Shown: positions 1 through 7,320 of the stretch, one piece after another | Layout of the letters: each line of letters opens with the position of its first letter | How positions within the stretch are numbered: position 1 is the first letter of the stretch | NCBI RefSeq assembly: GCF_050958605.1 | Contig: NZ_JBJHDO010000002.1 | Location: forward strand, 1 to 64,000 | Direction of reading: 5' to 3' | DNA: 64,000 bases | Origin: G016756615 sp050958605 | GTDB lineage: Bacteria > Pseudomonadota > Alphaproteobacteria > Rhizobiales > Rhizobiaceae | Made by a program: the position numbers and the translations under genes | Notes under the pieces: generated by a model | The model's database searches: none | Seen by the model: only the letters and a program-made list of their open reading frames with translations | Told to the model about the DNA's origin: nothing

Positions 1-46
1 TGCCAAGAAGATGACCGAGGAAATCGTCAAGGCCATGGATCACTGA
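1..46 (+). CDS. 3' end of an unidentified gene
   Basis: The window opens inside a reading frame that ends in TGA at 44-46. Only the last 14 residues are visible (ending EEIVKAMDH), too few to name a family. A strong rho-independent terminator follows 19 bases after the stop, which supports this being the real end of a rightward transcript. Function unknown. Confidence 0.6.
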   Translation, partial: AKKMTEEIVKAMDH

Positions 47-65
47 GCCTTCGATCTTCTGAAAC

Positions 66-95
66 AAAAAGCCCGGCCGCGGCGCCGGGCTTTTT
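66..95 (+). terminator. rho-independent terminator
   Basis: A 7-bp GC stem (GCCCGGC at 71-77 with GCCGGGC at 84-90), a 6-base loop and five T residues at 91-95. Five A residues at 66-70 precede the stem, so it could also act on leftward transcripts. It ends the partial gene at the left edge. Confidence 0.85.
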
Positions 96-97
96 GC

Positions 98-205
98 CTA
101 GAGCATTTCGCAGCCGACCGGATTCGGTCGGCGTCGCGAGAATGCGGCAAAAACAAAGTCCTAAAGCGTGTCACCCGAATCCGATTGCCAGTGACACGCT
201 TTAGG
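98..205. repeat. Dispersed ~108-bp intergenic repeat, copy 1
   Basis: The element starts with CTAGAGCATTTCGCAG, contains the palindrome CCGACCGGATTCGGTCGG, and ends in a 15-bp inverted repeat (CCTAAAGCGTGTCAC at 160-174, GTGACACGCTTTAGG at 191-205). A second copy lies in reverse orientation at 54594-54701, with the first ~60 bases apparently identical. It behaves like the RIME-type intergenic mosaic elements known from rhizobia. The terminal palindrome could act as a terminator for the leftward DUF992 gene that ends at 243. Confidence 0.85.
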
Positions 206-242
206 CGAACGTTCCGCCACCGTCTGTTGGGAAGTCTTCGTT

Positions 243-752
243 CTACTGTTTCCTGCTCGTCTTGATCCGCGCCGCGGGTTGAAGCCTGAAACTGGTCACG
301 CCCGCCGCGACATTGACACCGCTCTGTTGCTGGATGCTGACCGGCTGAAGACTGTAGGTCTTGTCGGAACCGCCAACCAGGACATTGGCGCCCGCACCGA
401 TCACAGCGGTGGCTTCCGCGCCGGCACCGACATAATCGCCTGCCAGCGCTCCGGTCGCATAGCGAGCGCTGGTCGGGGCCAGGACCAGCCATTGCATCAA
501 TGTACGCCCCGTAGCGCCGACATCGATACCGTATCTGGTTACAGTCCCGACATAGGTATCCCGCGGAAGGGCCCTGTTGGACGGCTGGTAAACGCATGTC
601 GCGTTCTTGCGCGACGCCAGGATAAGCCCGACATTGCCTTCGGCCGTGCAGTCGAGCATGCCGACCTGGACCCATTTCGGCGACTGGGCAACCGCTGGCA
701 TTGTCGAGACGGCGGCAAGGCAGAGACCGCCGATAACCAATCTCTTCATCAT
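243..752 (-). CDS. DUF992 family secreted protein
   Basis: A 169-residue protein with a Sec-type signal peptide (MMKRLVIGGLCLAAVSTMPAVAQ, cleavage near residue 22), then a small compact domain of the DUF992 type. Conserved stretches include VGMLDCTAEGNVGLI near the start, YVGTVTRYGIDVGATG in the middle and the glycine-rich GDYVGAGAEATAVIGAGANV later. The start is set by AAGGAG upstream. Its role is unknown; family members are exported proteins of alphaproteobacteria. A paralogue lies 99 bases upstream on the same strand, so the two are probably a tandem duplication and may share a transcript. Confidence 0.85.
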   Translation of the reverse strand: MMKRLVIGGLCLAAVSTMPAVAQSPKWVQVGMLDCTAEGNVGLILASRKNATCVYQPSNRALPRDTYVGTVTRYGIDVGATGRTLMQWLVLAPTSARYATGALAGDYVGAGAEATAVIGAGANVLVGGSDKTYSLQPVSIQQQSGVNVAAGVTSFRLQPAARIKTSRKQ

Positions 753-851
753 TTCAAATCTCCTTGCAACTCACCCCTGCAATAACTGCTCAGGGGTTGC
801 GTCGGTTCCAGCGACCTGGCGCTGGGCGGAAAGGCCGCCCGCCCGGTTCCG

Positions 852-1334
852 TTAGATTTTCGCCATCTTGAGCTGGAAGCTGCTGACACCAACCGCAAGG
901 TTGAGCCCGGTTTGAGCCTGTACGCTCACCGGTTGCAGCGTGATCGTGTTGTTGGAGCCACCGATCAGGACATTGGCGCCGCCCCCGACCACCGCGCTGG
1001 CGTCGGCGCTCGCGCCGACATAGTCGCCCGTAAGGGCGCCGGCAGGGAACGGATCGGTGGTCGGTGCCAGAACCAGCCACTGCATGATGGTCTTGCCGGT
1101 CACTCCGACATCGAGTCCGAACTTGGTCACTGTGCCGACATAGGCCTCGGCCGGCCGATTCTGCTCCGACGGCTTGAACAGGCAGGCGAGTTCCTTCTGC
1201 GAGCCGATGATGAAGCCGGGGCCACCCTCGATCGTGCATTCGAGCATTCCGAGCTCGGTGCGCTCCTGCGCGAGGGCCGGTGCCGCGGATAAGGCCGCCG
1301 TCGATGCGGCTGCGAGGATCATTCGTTTCAGCAT
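852..1334 (-). CDS. DUF992 family secreted protein (paralogue)
   Basis: A 160-residue exported protein with a signal peptide ending around ALSAAPALAQ, then the DUF992 domain. It aligns along its length with its downstream neighbour: LGMLECTIEGGPGFIIGSQ, YVGTVTKFGLDVGVTGK, TIMQWLVLAP and GANVLIGGSNNTITLQPVSVQ all have counterparts there. The start has a good GGAG seven bases upstream. No catalytic motif is visible and the function is unknown. Sequence divergence between the two copies suggests an old duplication. Confidence 0.85.
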   Translation of the reverse strand: MLKRMILAAASTAALSAAPALAQERTELGMLECTIEGGPGFIIGSQKELACLFKPSEQNRPAEAYVGTVTKFGLDVGVTGKTIMQWLVLAPTTDPFPAGALTGDYVGASADASAVVGGGANVLIGGSNNTITLQPVSVQAQTGLNLAVGVSSFQLKMAKI

Positions 1335-1497
1335 ATCAAATCTCCATGCGTGTCCCGGCGTGATAACTTGCCAGAGGCTACATGGGTTCCGCTGCCCGCA
1401 TCGTACGAGGGGCCGAAAGCGTTCCTCGTCCGGGCGTCGCGAAGCGCTGATCGCGCCGAGGAGATGCGATCGTTGCGGGACCGATCAGGTAGGAAGC

Positions 1498-2340
1498 TCA
1501 GCTTCGGGTGCGGCCCAAGCCTTCGCTCGCAGGTTTGTAATTCGGGTCGAGCTGGGCGGCGCGCGCATAGGATCTCGACGCCTTGTCCTTCTCGCCGCGC
1601 CGCTCGTAGACCAGCGCCTGATTGGCCCAGCTTTCGGCGACCCTGTCGTTCAGCTTGATGGCCGAGTTGAAGTCTGCGAAAGCGTTCTCGTCGTCGTTGA
1701 GAGCAATGTAAGAGAGGCCGCGGCCATTATAGGGCTCTGGCGCATCGGGCGACAGCGAGATGGCGGTCGAGAAATCCTCGATCGCGAAGGCATGCTGGCC
1801 TTGGCTCTGATAGATCAGGCCGCGATTATGATAGGCGCGCGGATCGGTCGTATCGAGCTGGATGGCTTTCTGGAAATCGTTGAACGCGTCCTGTGTGCGA
1901 CCCGCCTTCCGATAGAGATTACCGCGCCCGATATAGGCTGAATCGTAATTGGGGTTGATCTGGAGGGCACGGTTATAGTCGGCGAGTGCCGCTTTCTGAT
2001 CGCCCATGAAGCGGTGGATCAGCGCGCGGTTGGAATAGGCCTGGTAATAGCTCGGGTTGAGCTGGATGGCCTGATCAAAGTCCTGCAGCGCCTCGCGGTA
2101 CTTGCCGCCGCGACCATAGGCGGAGCCACGGGTGTTGTAACTTTCGGGATCGCGCGGATTGCGCTGGATCACCGCGGTGAGGGACGAAATGTTTTCGGTG
2201 GAGCCTTGCGCCGCCTCGATCCTGGTCAGTTCGCCGGCTGGCCCGCTCTGGCATGCCGCCAGCGGCAGCATGGCTAGCATGGCAAGCACGGGGACATTGC
2301 CGCACCAGGGAAGTTTCCGACCGCCGCCCATGCCAATCAT
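1498..2340 (-). CDS. TPR-repeat lipoprotein
   Basis: A 280-residue protein. The N-terminus is a lipoprotein signal with lipobox LAAC (Cys30), so the mature protein is probably anchored to a membrane facing the periplasm. After it come about six tetratricopeptide repeats (roughly residues 55-275) with typical signatures such as A.YNRALQINPNYDSAYIGRG and the recurring NRGLIY/NRALIH helices. TPR arrays bind protein partners; none can be named here. The NlpI-like architecture suggests a scaffold for envelope enzymes, but this is inference. The start is supported by GGGAAGAG upstream. It is transcribed in the same direction as rpsU but lies beyond the rpsU terminator. Confidence 0.85.
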   Translation of the reverse strand: MIGMGGGRKLPWCGNVPVLAMLAMLPLAACQSGPAGELTRIEAAQGSTENISSLTAVIQRNPRDPESYNTRGSAYGRGGKYREALQDFDQAIQLNPSYYQAYSNRALIHRFMGDQKAALADYNRALQINPNYDSAYIGRGNLYRKAGRTQDAFNDFQKAIQLDTTDPRAYHNRGLIYQSQGQHAFAIEDFSTAISLSPDAPEPYNGRGLSYIALNDDENAFADFNSAIKLNDRVAESWANQALVYERRGEKDKASRSYARAAQLDPNYKPASEGLGRTRS

Positions 2341-2400
2341 TCGCTCTTCCCTCTCAGTCGCGTTTCGCCCGTGTCGTGTCCCGACACCGAACGGGCCAAA

Positions 2401-2436
2401 TAAAAAAGGTGGCGGCGATTCTCATCGCGCCACCTT
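2401..2436 (-). terminator. rho-independent terminator of rpsU
   Basis: On the minus strand a stem of about 9 bp (AAGGTGGCG pairing with CGCCACCTT), extended by inner GCGAT/ATCGC pairing, is followed by six T residues. It lies about 40 bases past the rpsU stop and separates rpsU from the TPR gene. Confidence 0.85.
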
Positions 2437-2474
2437 CGGCAGTACCGTCGGAAAAGGACCAAAAATTGGCGTGG

Positions 2475-2720
2475 TCAGCGCGCCGGGCGAGCCGCAGCCG
2501 CAGGACGTCCGCCAGGAACGAGGCCTTCACGCTGGGCGCGCTTGCGGGCCAGCTTGCGGGCGCGGCGCACGGCCTCAGCCTTCTCGCGGGCACGCTTCTC
2601 GGACGGCTTCTCGTAATGTCCGCGCATCTTCATTTCGCGGAAAATGCCCTCGCGCTGCATCTTCTTCTTGAGAGCGCGAAGTGCCTGGTCAACATTGTTG
2701 TCGCGGACGAGTACCTGCAC
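2475..2720 (-). CDS. rpsU: 30S ribosomal protein S21
   Basis: An 81-residue basic protein of the small ribosomal subunit, involved in initiation-competent 30S assembly. The core VQVLVRDNNVDQALRALKKK, then QREGIFREMK and the basic tail SEKRAREKAEAVRRARKLARK, are diagnostic. The chosen start is GTG at 2718-2720, because the family begins exactly with (M)QVLVRDNN and AGGAA sits six bases upstream. An upstream in-frame extension to 2795 exists but has no family counterpart. The C-terminus carries an Ala/Pro/Arg tail that is common in alphaproteobacterial S21. It is monocistronic with its own terminator. Confidence 0.95.
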   Translation of the reverse strand: MQVLVRDNNVDQALRALKKKMQREGIFREMKMRGHYEKPSEKRAREKAEAVRRARKLARKRAQREGLVPGGRPAAAARPAR

Positions 2721-2851
2721 GTGTGTTCCTGTCTTTCCCGTTTGGTTCAGTTGGGTTGCCAGCACATAAGCTTTTGCCTCCGCGATGGCTTCCACCGCGA
2801 AATGTGGCGGGCAGATAGCAGAACAGGCGGCTCTTGTCGAGAGCTATTCCG

Positions 2852-4357
2852 TTATTCCGCCGCCTGCCGGGCCTCGGTGATATCAGGACCATCGGGGTCG
2901 CCGGGCTGAGTCTCGCAGCCGAGATCGGGAAAGGCGGCGACTCGCTTGCCGTGGAAATCGATCCGCAGGATCAGCAGCCCACGTTCCTCGAAATAGGCGA
3001 GCAGGCGACGCGCGCGTCGGGCCGAATGGGTGCCGTAGGCGCGCGCCAGCGTCGCGTCCGAGGGGCAGGGGTCGCCGGCGATTGCCGCCTGCGCCACCAC
3101 GAGGAACACGCCTTGCAGATCGTCCGGCAAGCCTTCCGATAGGCTGAGCGCCTGCTGCCAGCCCTCGCTCGTCGCGACCTCGCCGCCGACTCCTGCCCGC
3201 GCCACGGCGTAGCGCCGGCGGAACGCCGAAAGCGAGAGGGGTGCGCCGGGAACGCGGCGGATCCGGCACCGTACCAGAAAATCCTGGTAAAGCACCGCGT
3301 CCGTGCGGAAGGAGGCGTCGGGATCCTCGAGGATCTCGCGCATTACCTGCTCTATTCCCGCATCCCGCTCGGCCTCGTCGATCTCGACCTCGGGCTCGGT
3401 TGTCGGCTCGACGGCGGGACGGGAGCGTACCAACTGGGCCAGGATGTCCGCCGTCGGCGTCGGGGGCGGTGGCGGTGGGCGGCGGACGATGGTGGGTGTC
3501 GTCTCTTCTGGGCCTGGAGTGAAAATCAGGTCGCGCGCGTCGGCGGGCGACTCCGGCAAGGGCGTGAGCTTCGGACTGGTCGAGCGTGCCGAGGTTTCGA
3601 CCGCGCCGATGATCATGGGAAGGGGGCGCCGTGACAGGGCAGGCCCGAGCGCGACGAAATTGCCGCGCGCTAGGTCGCGGAACATCTCCGCCTGGCGACG
3701 GTCCATGCCGAGCAGGTCGGCGGCGCGCGCCATGTCGATGTCCAGGAAGGTGCGGCCCATCAGGAAGTTGGAAGCTTCGGCCGCGACGTTCTTGGCGAGC
3801 TTGGCGAGGCGCTGGGTGGCGATGACGCCGGCAAGGCCGCGCTTTCTGCCGCGACACATCAAATTGGTCATCGCCCCGAGCGACAGCTTGCGGGCATCGT
3901 CGGAGACTTCACCGGCGGCCGCAGGCGCGAAAAGCTGCGCTTCGTCGACAACGACAAGGACGGGATACCAATAGTCGCGGTCCGCATCGAACATGCCGCC
4001 CAGGAAAGCAGCGGCGGCGCGCATCTGCTGCTCCGCATCGAGCCCTTCCAGGTTGAGGACGGCGGAAACGCGATGCTGCCTGATCCTGCCGGCGATTCGC
4101 GTCAGCTCGGACTCTGCTCGTGCCGCATCGACCACGACGTGGCCGTACTTGTCGGCCAGCGTCACGAAATCGCCCTCGGGATCGATGATGCATTGCTGTA
4201 CCCAGGGGGCGCTCTGCTCGAGCAGGCGGCGCAGCAGGTGCGACTTTCCCGAGCCGGAATTGCCCTGCACCAGGAGGCGCGTGGCGAGCAGCTCCTCGAG
4301 GTCGAGCCTGGCCGGCGCGCCCCCGGCCGCTGTTCCCATGTCGATTTCCACCTTCAT
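2852..4357 (-). CDS. HerA/DUF87-type ATP-binding protein
   Basis: A 501-residue cytoplasmic ATPase. Walker A is GNSGSGKS at residues 32-39, Walker B is VLVVVDEAQLF at 133-143, and a sensor-like GVIATQRLAK lies at 177-186. This matches the HerA/FtsK-like DUF87 ATPases that pump DNA or remodel nucleoprotein. After about residue 290 there is a proline-rich linker (PPPPPPTPT) and a C-terminal half with no recognised catalytic motif. No NurA-type nuclease gene is adjacent. The ATG at 4357 is preferred because GGGAG lies five bases upstream; an in-frame extension reaches 4435. The role is unknown: it may act in DNA processing, but that is family inference. Confidence 0.85.
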   Translation of the reverse strand: MKVEIDMGTAAGGAPARLDLEELLATRLLVQGNSGSGKSHLLRRLLEQSAPWVQQCIIDPEGDFVTLADKYGHVVVDAARAESELTRIAGRIRQHRVSAVLNLEGLDAEQQMRAAAAFLGGMFDADRDYWYPVLVVVDEAQLFAPAAAGEVSDDARKLSLGAMTNLMCRGRKRGLAGVIATQRLAKLAKNVAAEASNFLMGRTFLDIDMARAADLLGMDRRQAEMFRDLARGNFVALGPALSRRPLPMIIGAVETSARSTSPKLTPLPESPADARDLIFTPGPEETTPTIVRRPPPPPPTPTADILAQLVRSRPAVEPTTEPEVEIDEAERDAGIEQVMREILEDPDASFRTDAVLYQDFLVRCRIRRVPGAPLSLSAFRRRYAVARAGVGGEVATSEGWQQALSLSEGLPDDLQGVFLVVAQAAIAGDPCPSDATLARAYGTHSARRARRLLAYFEERGLLILRIDFHGKRVAAFPDLGCETQPGDPDGPDITEARQAAE

Positions 4358-4442
4358 GGCATCTCCCATAGCATCGCTCGGCGGCGGGAGGCAGCCGCCG
4401 GGCGGGAGATACCCACAAATGCCTGGGAAAGCCAAGGTGGGA

Positions 4443-5201
4443 TCACGTCCGGTTGATGGAAACGCCTCCGTCGGCCAACAGCGCCGCGCCTGTGACGAAG
4501 CTGGAGGCTTCGCTTGCCAGATAAAGCGCGGTTTGTGCGATCTCCTGCGGGCGTGCGATCCGTTTCAGCGCGTGCAATCCATCGACGAAAGCCCTTTCGT
4601 CCGGTGTCTTGGCGGTCAGAGCCGGCGTGTCGACCCCGCCGGGGAGCAAGGCGTTTACCCGAATGCCCTGGCGCCCATGCTCGGCTGCGAGTGCCTGGGT
4701 GAGGCCGATGAGGCCGGCCTTGCCTGCCGCGTAAGCGGCCATTCCCGGCATGCCCACGGTGTGCCCGACGAAGCTTGCAGTGAAGATAAGGGATCCGCCG
4801 CCGCGTTCGACCATGGCGGGAATCTGGTATTTGGCGCCGAGAAAGGCGCCGGTGAGATTGGTGTCGATCGTCTTGCGCCAACTTTCCAGGGAAAGCCCTG
4901 TGACAGGGCCTGTCTCGCCGACTGTGCCCGCATTGTTGAAGGCGATGTCGAGCCCGCCGAACCGCCTGGTAGCAAGCTCGACCAGGGCCTCGCCGTAAGC
5001 CTCGTCCCTGACGTCGCCCGCAAGCACCGCGGCCTCGCCACCGGTATCCTCTATTTCGGCCGCCAACGCCTCGAGCTCGGGCTGCCGGCGGGCGGCGAGC
5101 ACCAGCTTTGCCCCTTGTTCGGCGAAGAGAAGCGCGGTCGCGCGACCGATGCCTGAGCTCGCGCCGGTGATGATTGCGATTTTGTCGATAAGGGTGAACA
5201 T
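4443..5201 (-). CDS. SDR family NAD(P)-dependent oxidoreductase
   Basis: A 252-residue classical short-chain dehydrogenase. The Rossmann motif TGASSGIG is at residues 12-19, FNNAGTV follows, and the active site has YAAGK (YxxxK). The C-terminal FVTGAALLADGG is typical of FabG-like enzymes. The start at MFTLIDK is supported by AGGAGT upstream. The substrate cannot be read from the sequence; carbonyl reduction or alcohol oxidation with NAD(P) is expected. It is divergent from soxB, so the 193-bp interval must hold promoters for both, but co-function with sarcosine oxidase is not shown. The gene upstream on the minus strand is unrelated. Confidence 0.9.
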   Translation of the reverse strand: MFTLIDKIAIITGASSGIGRATALLFAEQGAKLVLAARRQPELEALAAEIEDTGGEAAVLAGDVRDEAYGEALVELATRRFGGLDIAFNNAGTVGETGPVTGLSLESWRKTIDTNLTGAFLGAKYQIPAMVERGGGSLIFTASFVGHTVGMPGMAAYAAGKAGLIGLTQALAAEHGRQGIRVNALLPGGVDTPALTAKTPDERAFVDGLHALKRIARPQEIAQTALYLASEASSFVTGAALLADGGVSINRT

Positions 5202-5394
5202 TGTTTTACTCCTGTTTGCCGGGCGTTGGTCGCAAACGGAGCGCAAGACAGCCACCCGAAAGCCGCTAAAGGAGCAGGCGCAAAACGGCAATTCCCGTCG
5301 CAAATAGCGCAAGGGTGACAGCCGCCTTTCGCTAGTGATACCGTCGCATCTGACGTCAGGCGGCGTTTTCCGGCATTCTTCGAGGCGAGGGCCC

Positions 5395-6648
5395 ATGCGG
5401 AAATTTTCGGTGTTCGCCATCGCGCGCGAGGCCATGCGCGGCCATGTCGGCTGGGAGGAGCAATGGTCGTCGCCCGAGCCGCGCAAGGAGTATGACGTCA
5501 TTATCGTCGGTGCCGGCGGTCATGGCCTCGCCACTGCCTATTACCTTGCCAAGGAACATGGCGTCGCCAATGTGGCCGTGCTCGAGAAGGGCTGGCTCGG
5601 CGGCGGCAATACGGGCCGCAACACCACGATCATCCGCTCGAACTATCTCTATGACGAATCGGCAGGGATCTACGACCATGCCGTGAAGCTGTGGGATGGG
5701 CTGTCGCAGGACCTCAATTACAACGTCATGTATTCGGCGCGCGGCGTCATGATGCTCGCGCACAACGTCCACGATATCCAGGTGCTCAAGCGCCATATCC
5801 ATGCCAACCGGCTGAACGGGATCGACAATGAATGGCTGACGCCCGAGCAGGCCAAGGAATTCTGCCCTCCGCTCAACATCTCCAGGGAAGCGCGGTATCC
5901 CGTCGTCGGCGCGGCGCTGCAGAGGCGCGGAGGAACGGCCCGCCATGATGCCGTAGCCTGGGGCTATGCGCGCGGCGCGTCGGCGCGCGGCGTCCACATC
6001 ATCCAGAATTGCGAGGTGACCGGCATCACGCGCTCCCCCAACGGCCACGTTACCGGTGTCGAGACGACGCGTGGCTTCATAGGCGCCAGGAAGATCGGCG
6101 TCGTCGCAGCGGGCCATTCCTCTGTCATCATGCAGATGGCGGGCGTGCGCATGCCCCTGGAGAGCTATCCGCTCCAGGCGCTGGTATCGGAACCGGTGAA
6201 GCCGGTTTTTCCCTGCGTCGTCATGTCTAACACGGTGCACGCCTATATCTCGCAATCCGACAAGGGCGAGCTGGTCATCGGCGCGGGCACGGATCAGTAT
6301 GTCTCCTATTCGCAGACCGGTGGGCTCCACATCATCAATCACACGCTCGATGCGATCTGCGAGATGTTCCCGATCTTCACCCGCATGAAGATGCTGCGCT
6401 CCTGGGGCGGCATCGTCGATGTGACGCCGGACCGGTCGCCTATCCTGGCCAAGACGCCGGTGCCGGGTCTCTATGTCAATTGCGGCTGGGGCACCGGCGG
6501 CTTCAAGGCAACGCCCGGCTCGGGCCACGTCTTCGCCCACACCATCGCCAACGACAATCCGCATCCGATCAATGCGCCCTTCACGATCGAGCGCTTCCGC
6601 ACCGGACGATTGATCGACGAGGCGGCGGCCGCGGCCGTCGCGCATTGA
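5395..6648 (+). CDS. soxB: Sarcosine oxidase subunit beta
   Basis: A 417-residue flavoprotein, the catalytic subunit of heterotetrameric sarcosine oxidase. It oxidises sarcosine (N-methylglycine) to glycine with transfer of the methyl carbon to tetrahydrofolate and release of H2O2. An FAD-binding DVIIVGAGGHGLATAYY lies near residues 34-50. GGTARHDAVAWGYA contains the histidine (about 184 here) that in this family carries covalent FMN. Near the C-terminus, YVNCGWGTGGFKATPGSG is the conserved DadA-family motif. The start is set by GAGGCGAGG upstream. It is the first gene of soxBDAG, with soxD 38 bases downstream. Confidence 0.97.
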   Translation: MRKFSVFAIAREAMRGHVGWEEQWSSPEPRKEYDVIIVGAGGHGLATAYYLAKEHGVANVAVLEKGWLGGGNTGRNTTIIRSNYLYDESAGIYDHAVKLWDGLSQDLNYNVMYSARGVMMLAHNVHDIQVLKRHIHANRLNGIDNEWLTPEQAKEFCPPLNISREARYPVVGAALQRRGGTARHDAVAWGYARGASARGVHIIQNCEVTGITRSPNGHVTGVETTRGFIGARKIGVVAAGHSSVIMQMAGVRMPLESYPLQALVSEPVKPVFPCVVMSNTVHAYISQSDKGELVIGAGTDQYVSYSQTGGLHIINHTLDAICEMFPIFTRMKMLRSWGGIVDVTPDRSPILAKTPVPGLYVNCGWGTGGFKATPGSGHVFAHTIANDNPHPINAPFTIERFRTGRLIDEAAAAAVAH

Positions 6649-6686
6649 TGCGGCCGAGCGCCAAGCCATAACCAGGCAGGACAAGC

Positions 6687-7079
6687 ATGCTTCTCATCCG
6701 CTGCCCCTATTGCGAGGAAGAGCGCCCGGAACTCGAGTTCCGCAATGCGGGAGAGGCGCACATCGCCCGTTCTCCTGATATCGCGTCGATCTCCGACGAA
6801 GATTTCGAGAAGTTCTTCTTCATTCGTTCGAACCCCAAGGGCATCATCTACGAGCGCTGGCGTCACGTTCATGGCTGCGCGCGCTTCTTCAACGCCGTAC
6901 GCGACACCGTGTCCGACAGGTTCCTGACGACCTACAAGGCGGGCGAGCCCAAGCCGGACATCGCAGGAGCCGCGAACGACCCCGGCCCGGCCGCCTGGGC
7001 CAATCGACCGCCCGATCAGCTCAATGTGAAGAAGCCGGCGCGGAAGAAGTCAGATGGCACGAGGAGCGGGGCTCAATGA
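6687..7079 (+). CDS. soxD: Sarcosine oxidase subunit delta
   Basis: A 130-residue small subunit. It binds a structural zinc through CPYC near the N-terminus and a downstream His/Cys pair in WRHVHGCARFFNAVRD. In the known complex it stabilises the alpha subunit. The conserved part ends near residue 90 (FLTTYKAGEPKP). About 40 further residues rich in Pro, Lys and Ala form a disordered tail that is longer than usual. In many operons soxA begins at or inside the end of soxD. Here a 157-bp repeat element separates them, so the tail and the spacing may both reflect that insertion. Confidence 0.95.
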   Translation: MLLIRCPYCEEERPELEFRNAGEAHIARSPDIASISDEDFEKFFFIRSNPKGIIYERWRHVHGCARFFNAVRDTVSDRFLTTYKAGEPKPDIAGAANDPGPAAWANRPPDQLNVKKPARKKSDGTRSGAQ

Positions 7080-7097
7080 GGGTCATCGCTCTTGTCC

Positions 7098-7254
7098 ACC
7101 CCCCTCTGTCCTGCCGGACATCTCCCCCTCAAGGGGGGAGATTGGCCTTCATCTTCGCTTTCGCCAATCGTCAACGCCGCAGAATGAGCGCCGTCATTGA
7201 TGACAGCCGATCTCCCCCCTTGAGGAGGAGATGTCCGGCAGGACAGAGGGGGGT
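7098..7254. repeat. Paired-palindrome intergenic element A
   Basis: Two long inverted arms (7098-7142 and 7210-7254) start ACCCCCCTCTGTCCTGCC and end with a GGGGGAGAT-type inner palindrome. The core between them contains GCCAATCGTCAACG at 7163-7176. The same arms occur in element B (32485-32640). The element lies within the sox operon between soxD and soxA. Transcribed, it would fold into a very long hairpin. Confidence 0.9.
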
Positions 7255-7320
7255 ACGAACAGTCGCAATATTGCCGGACCGTCACCCCGCAACGCCGACA
7301 GCCGCCCCGGAGCGCATCGC

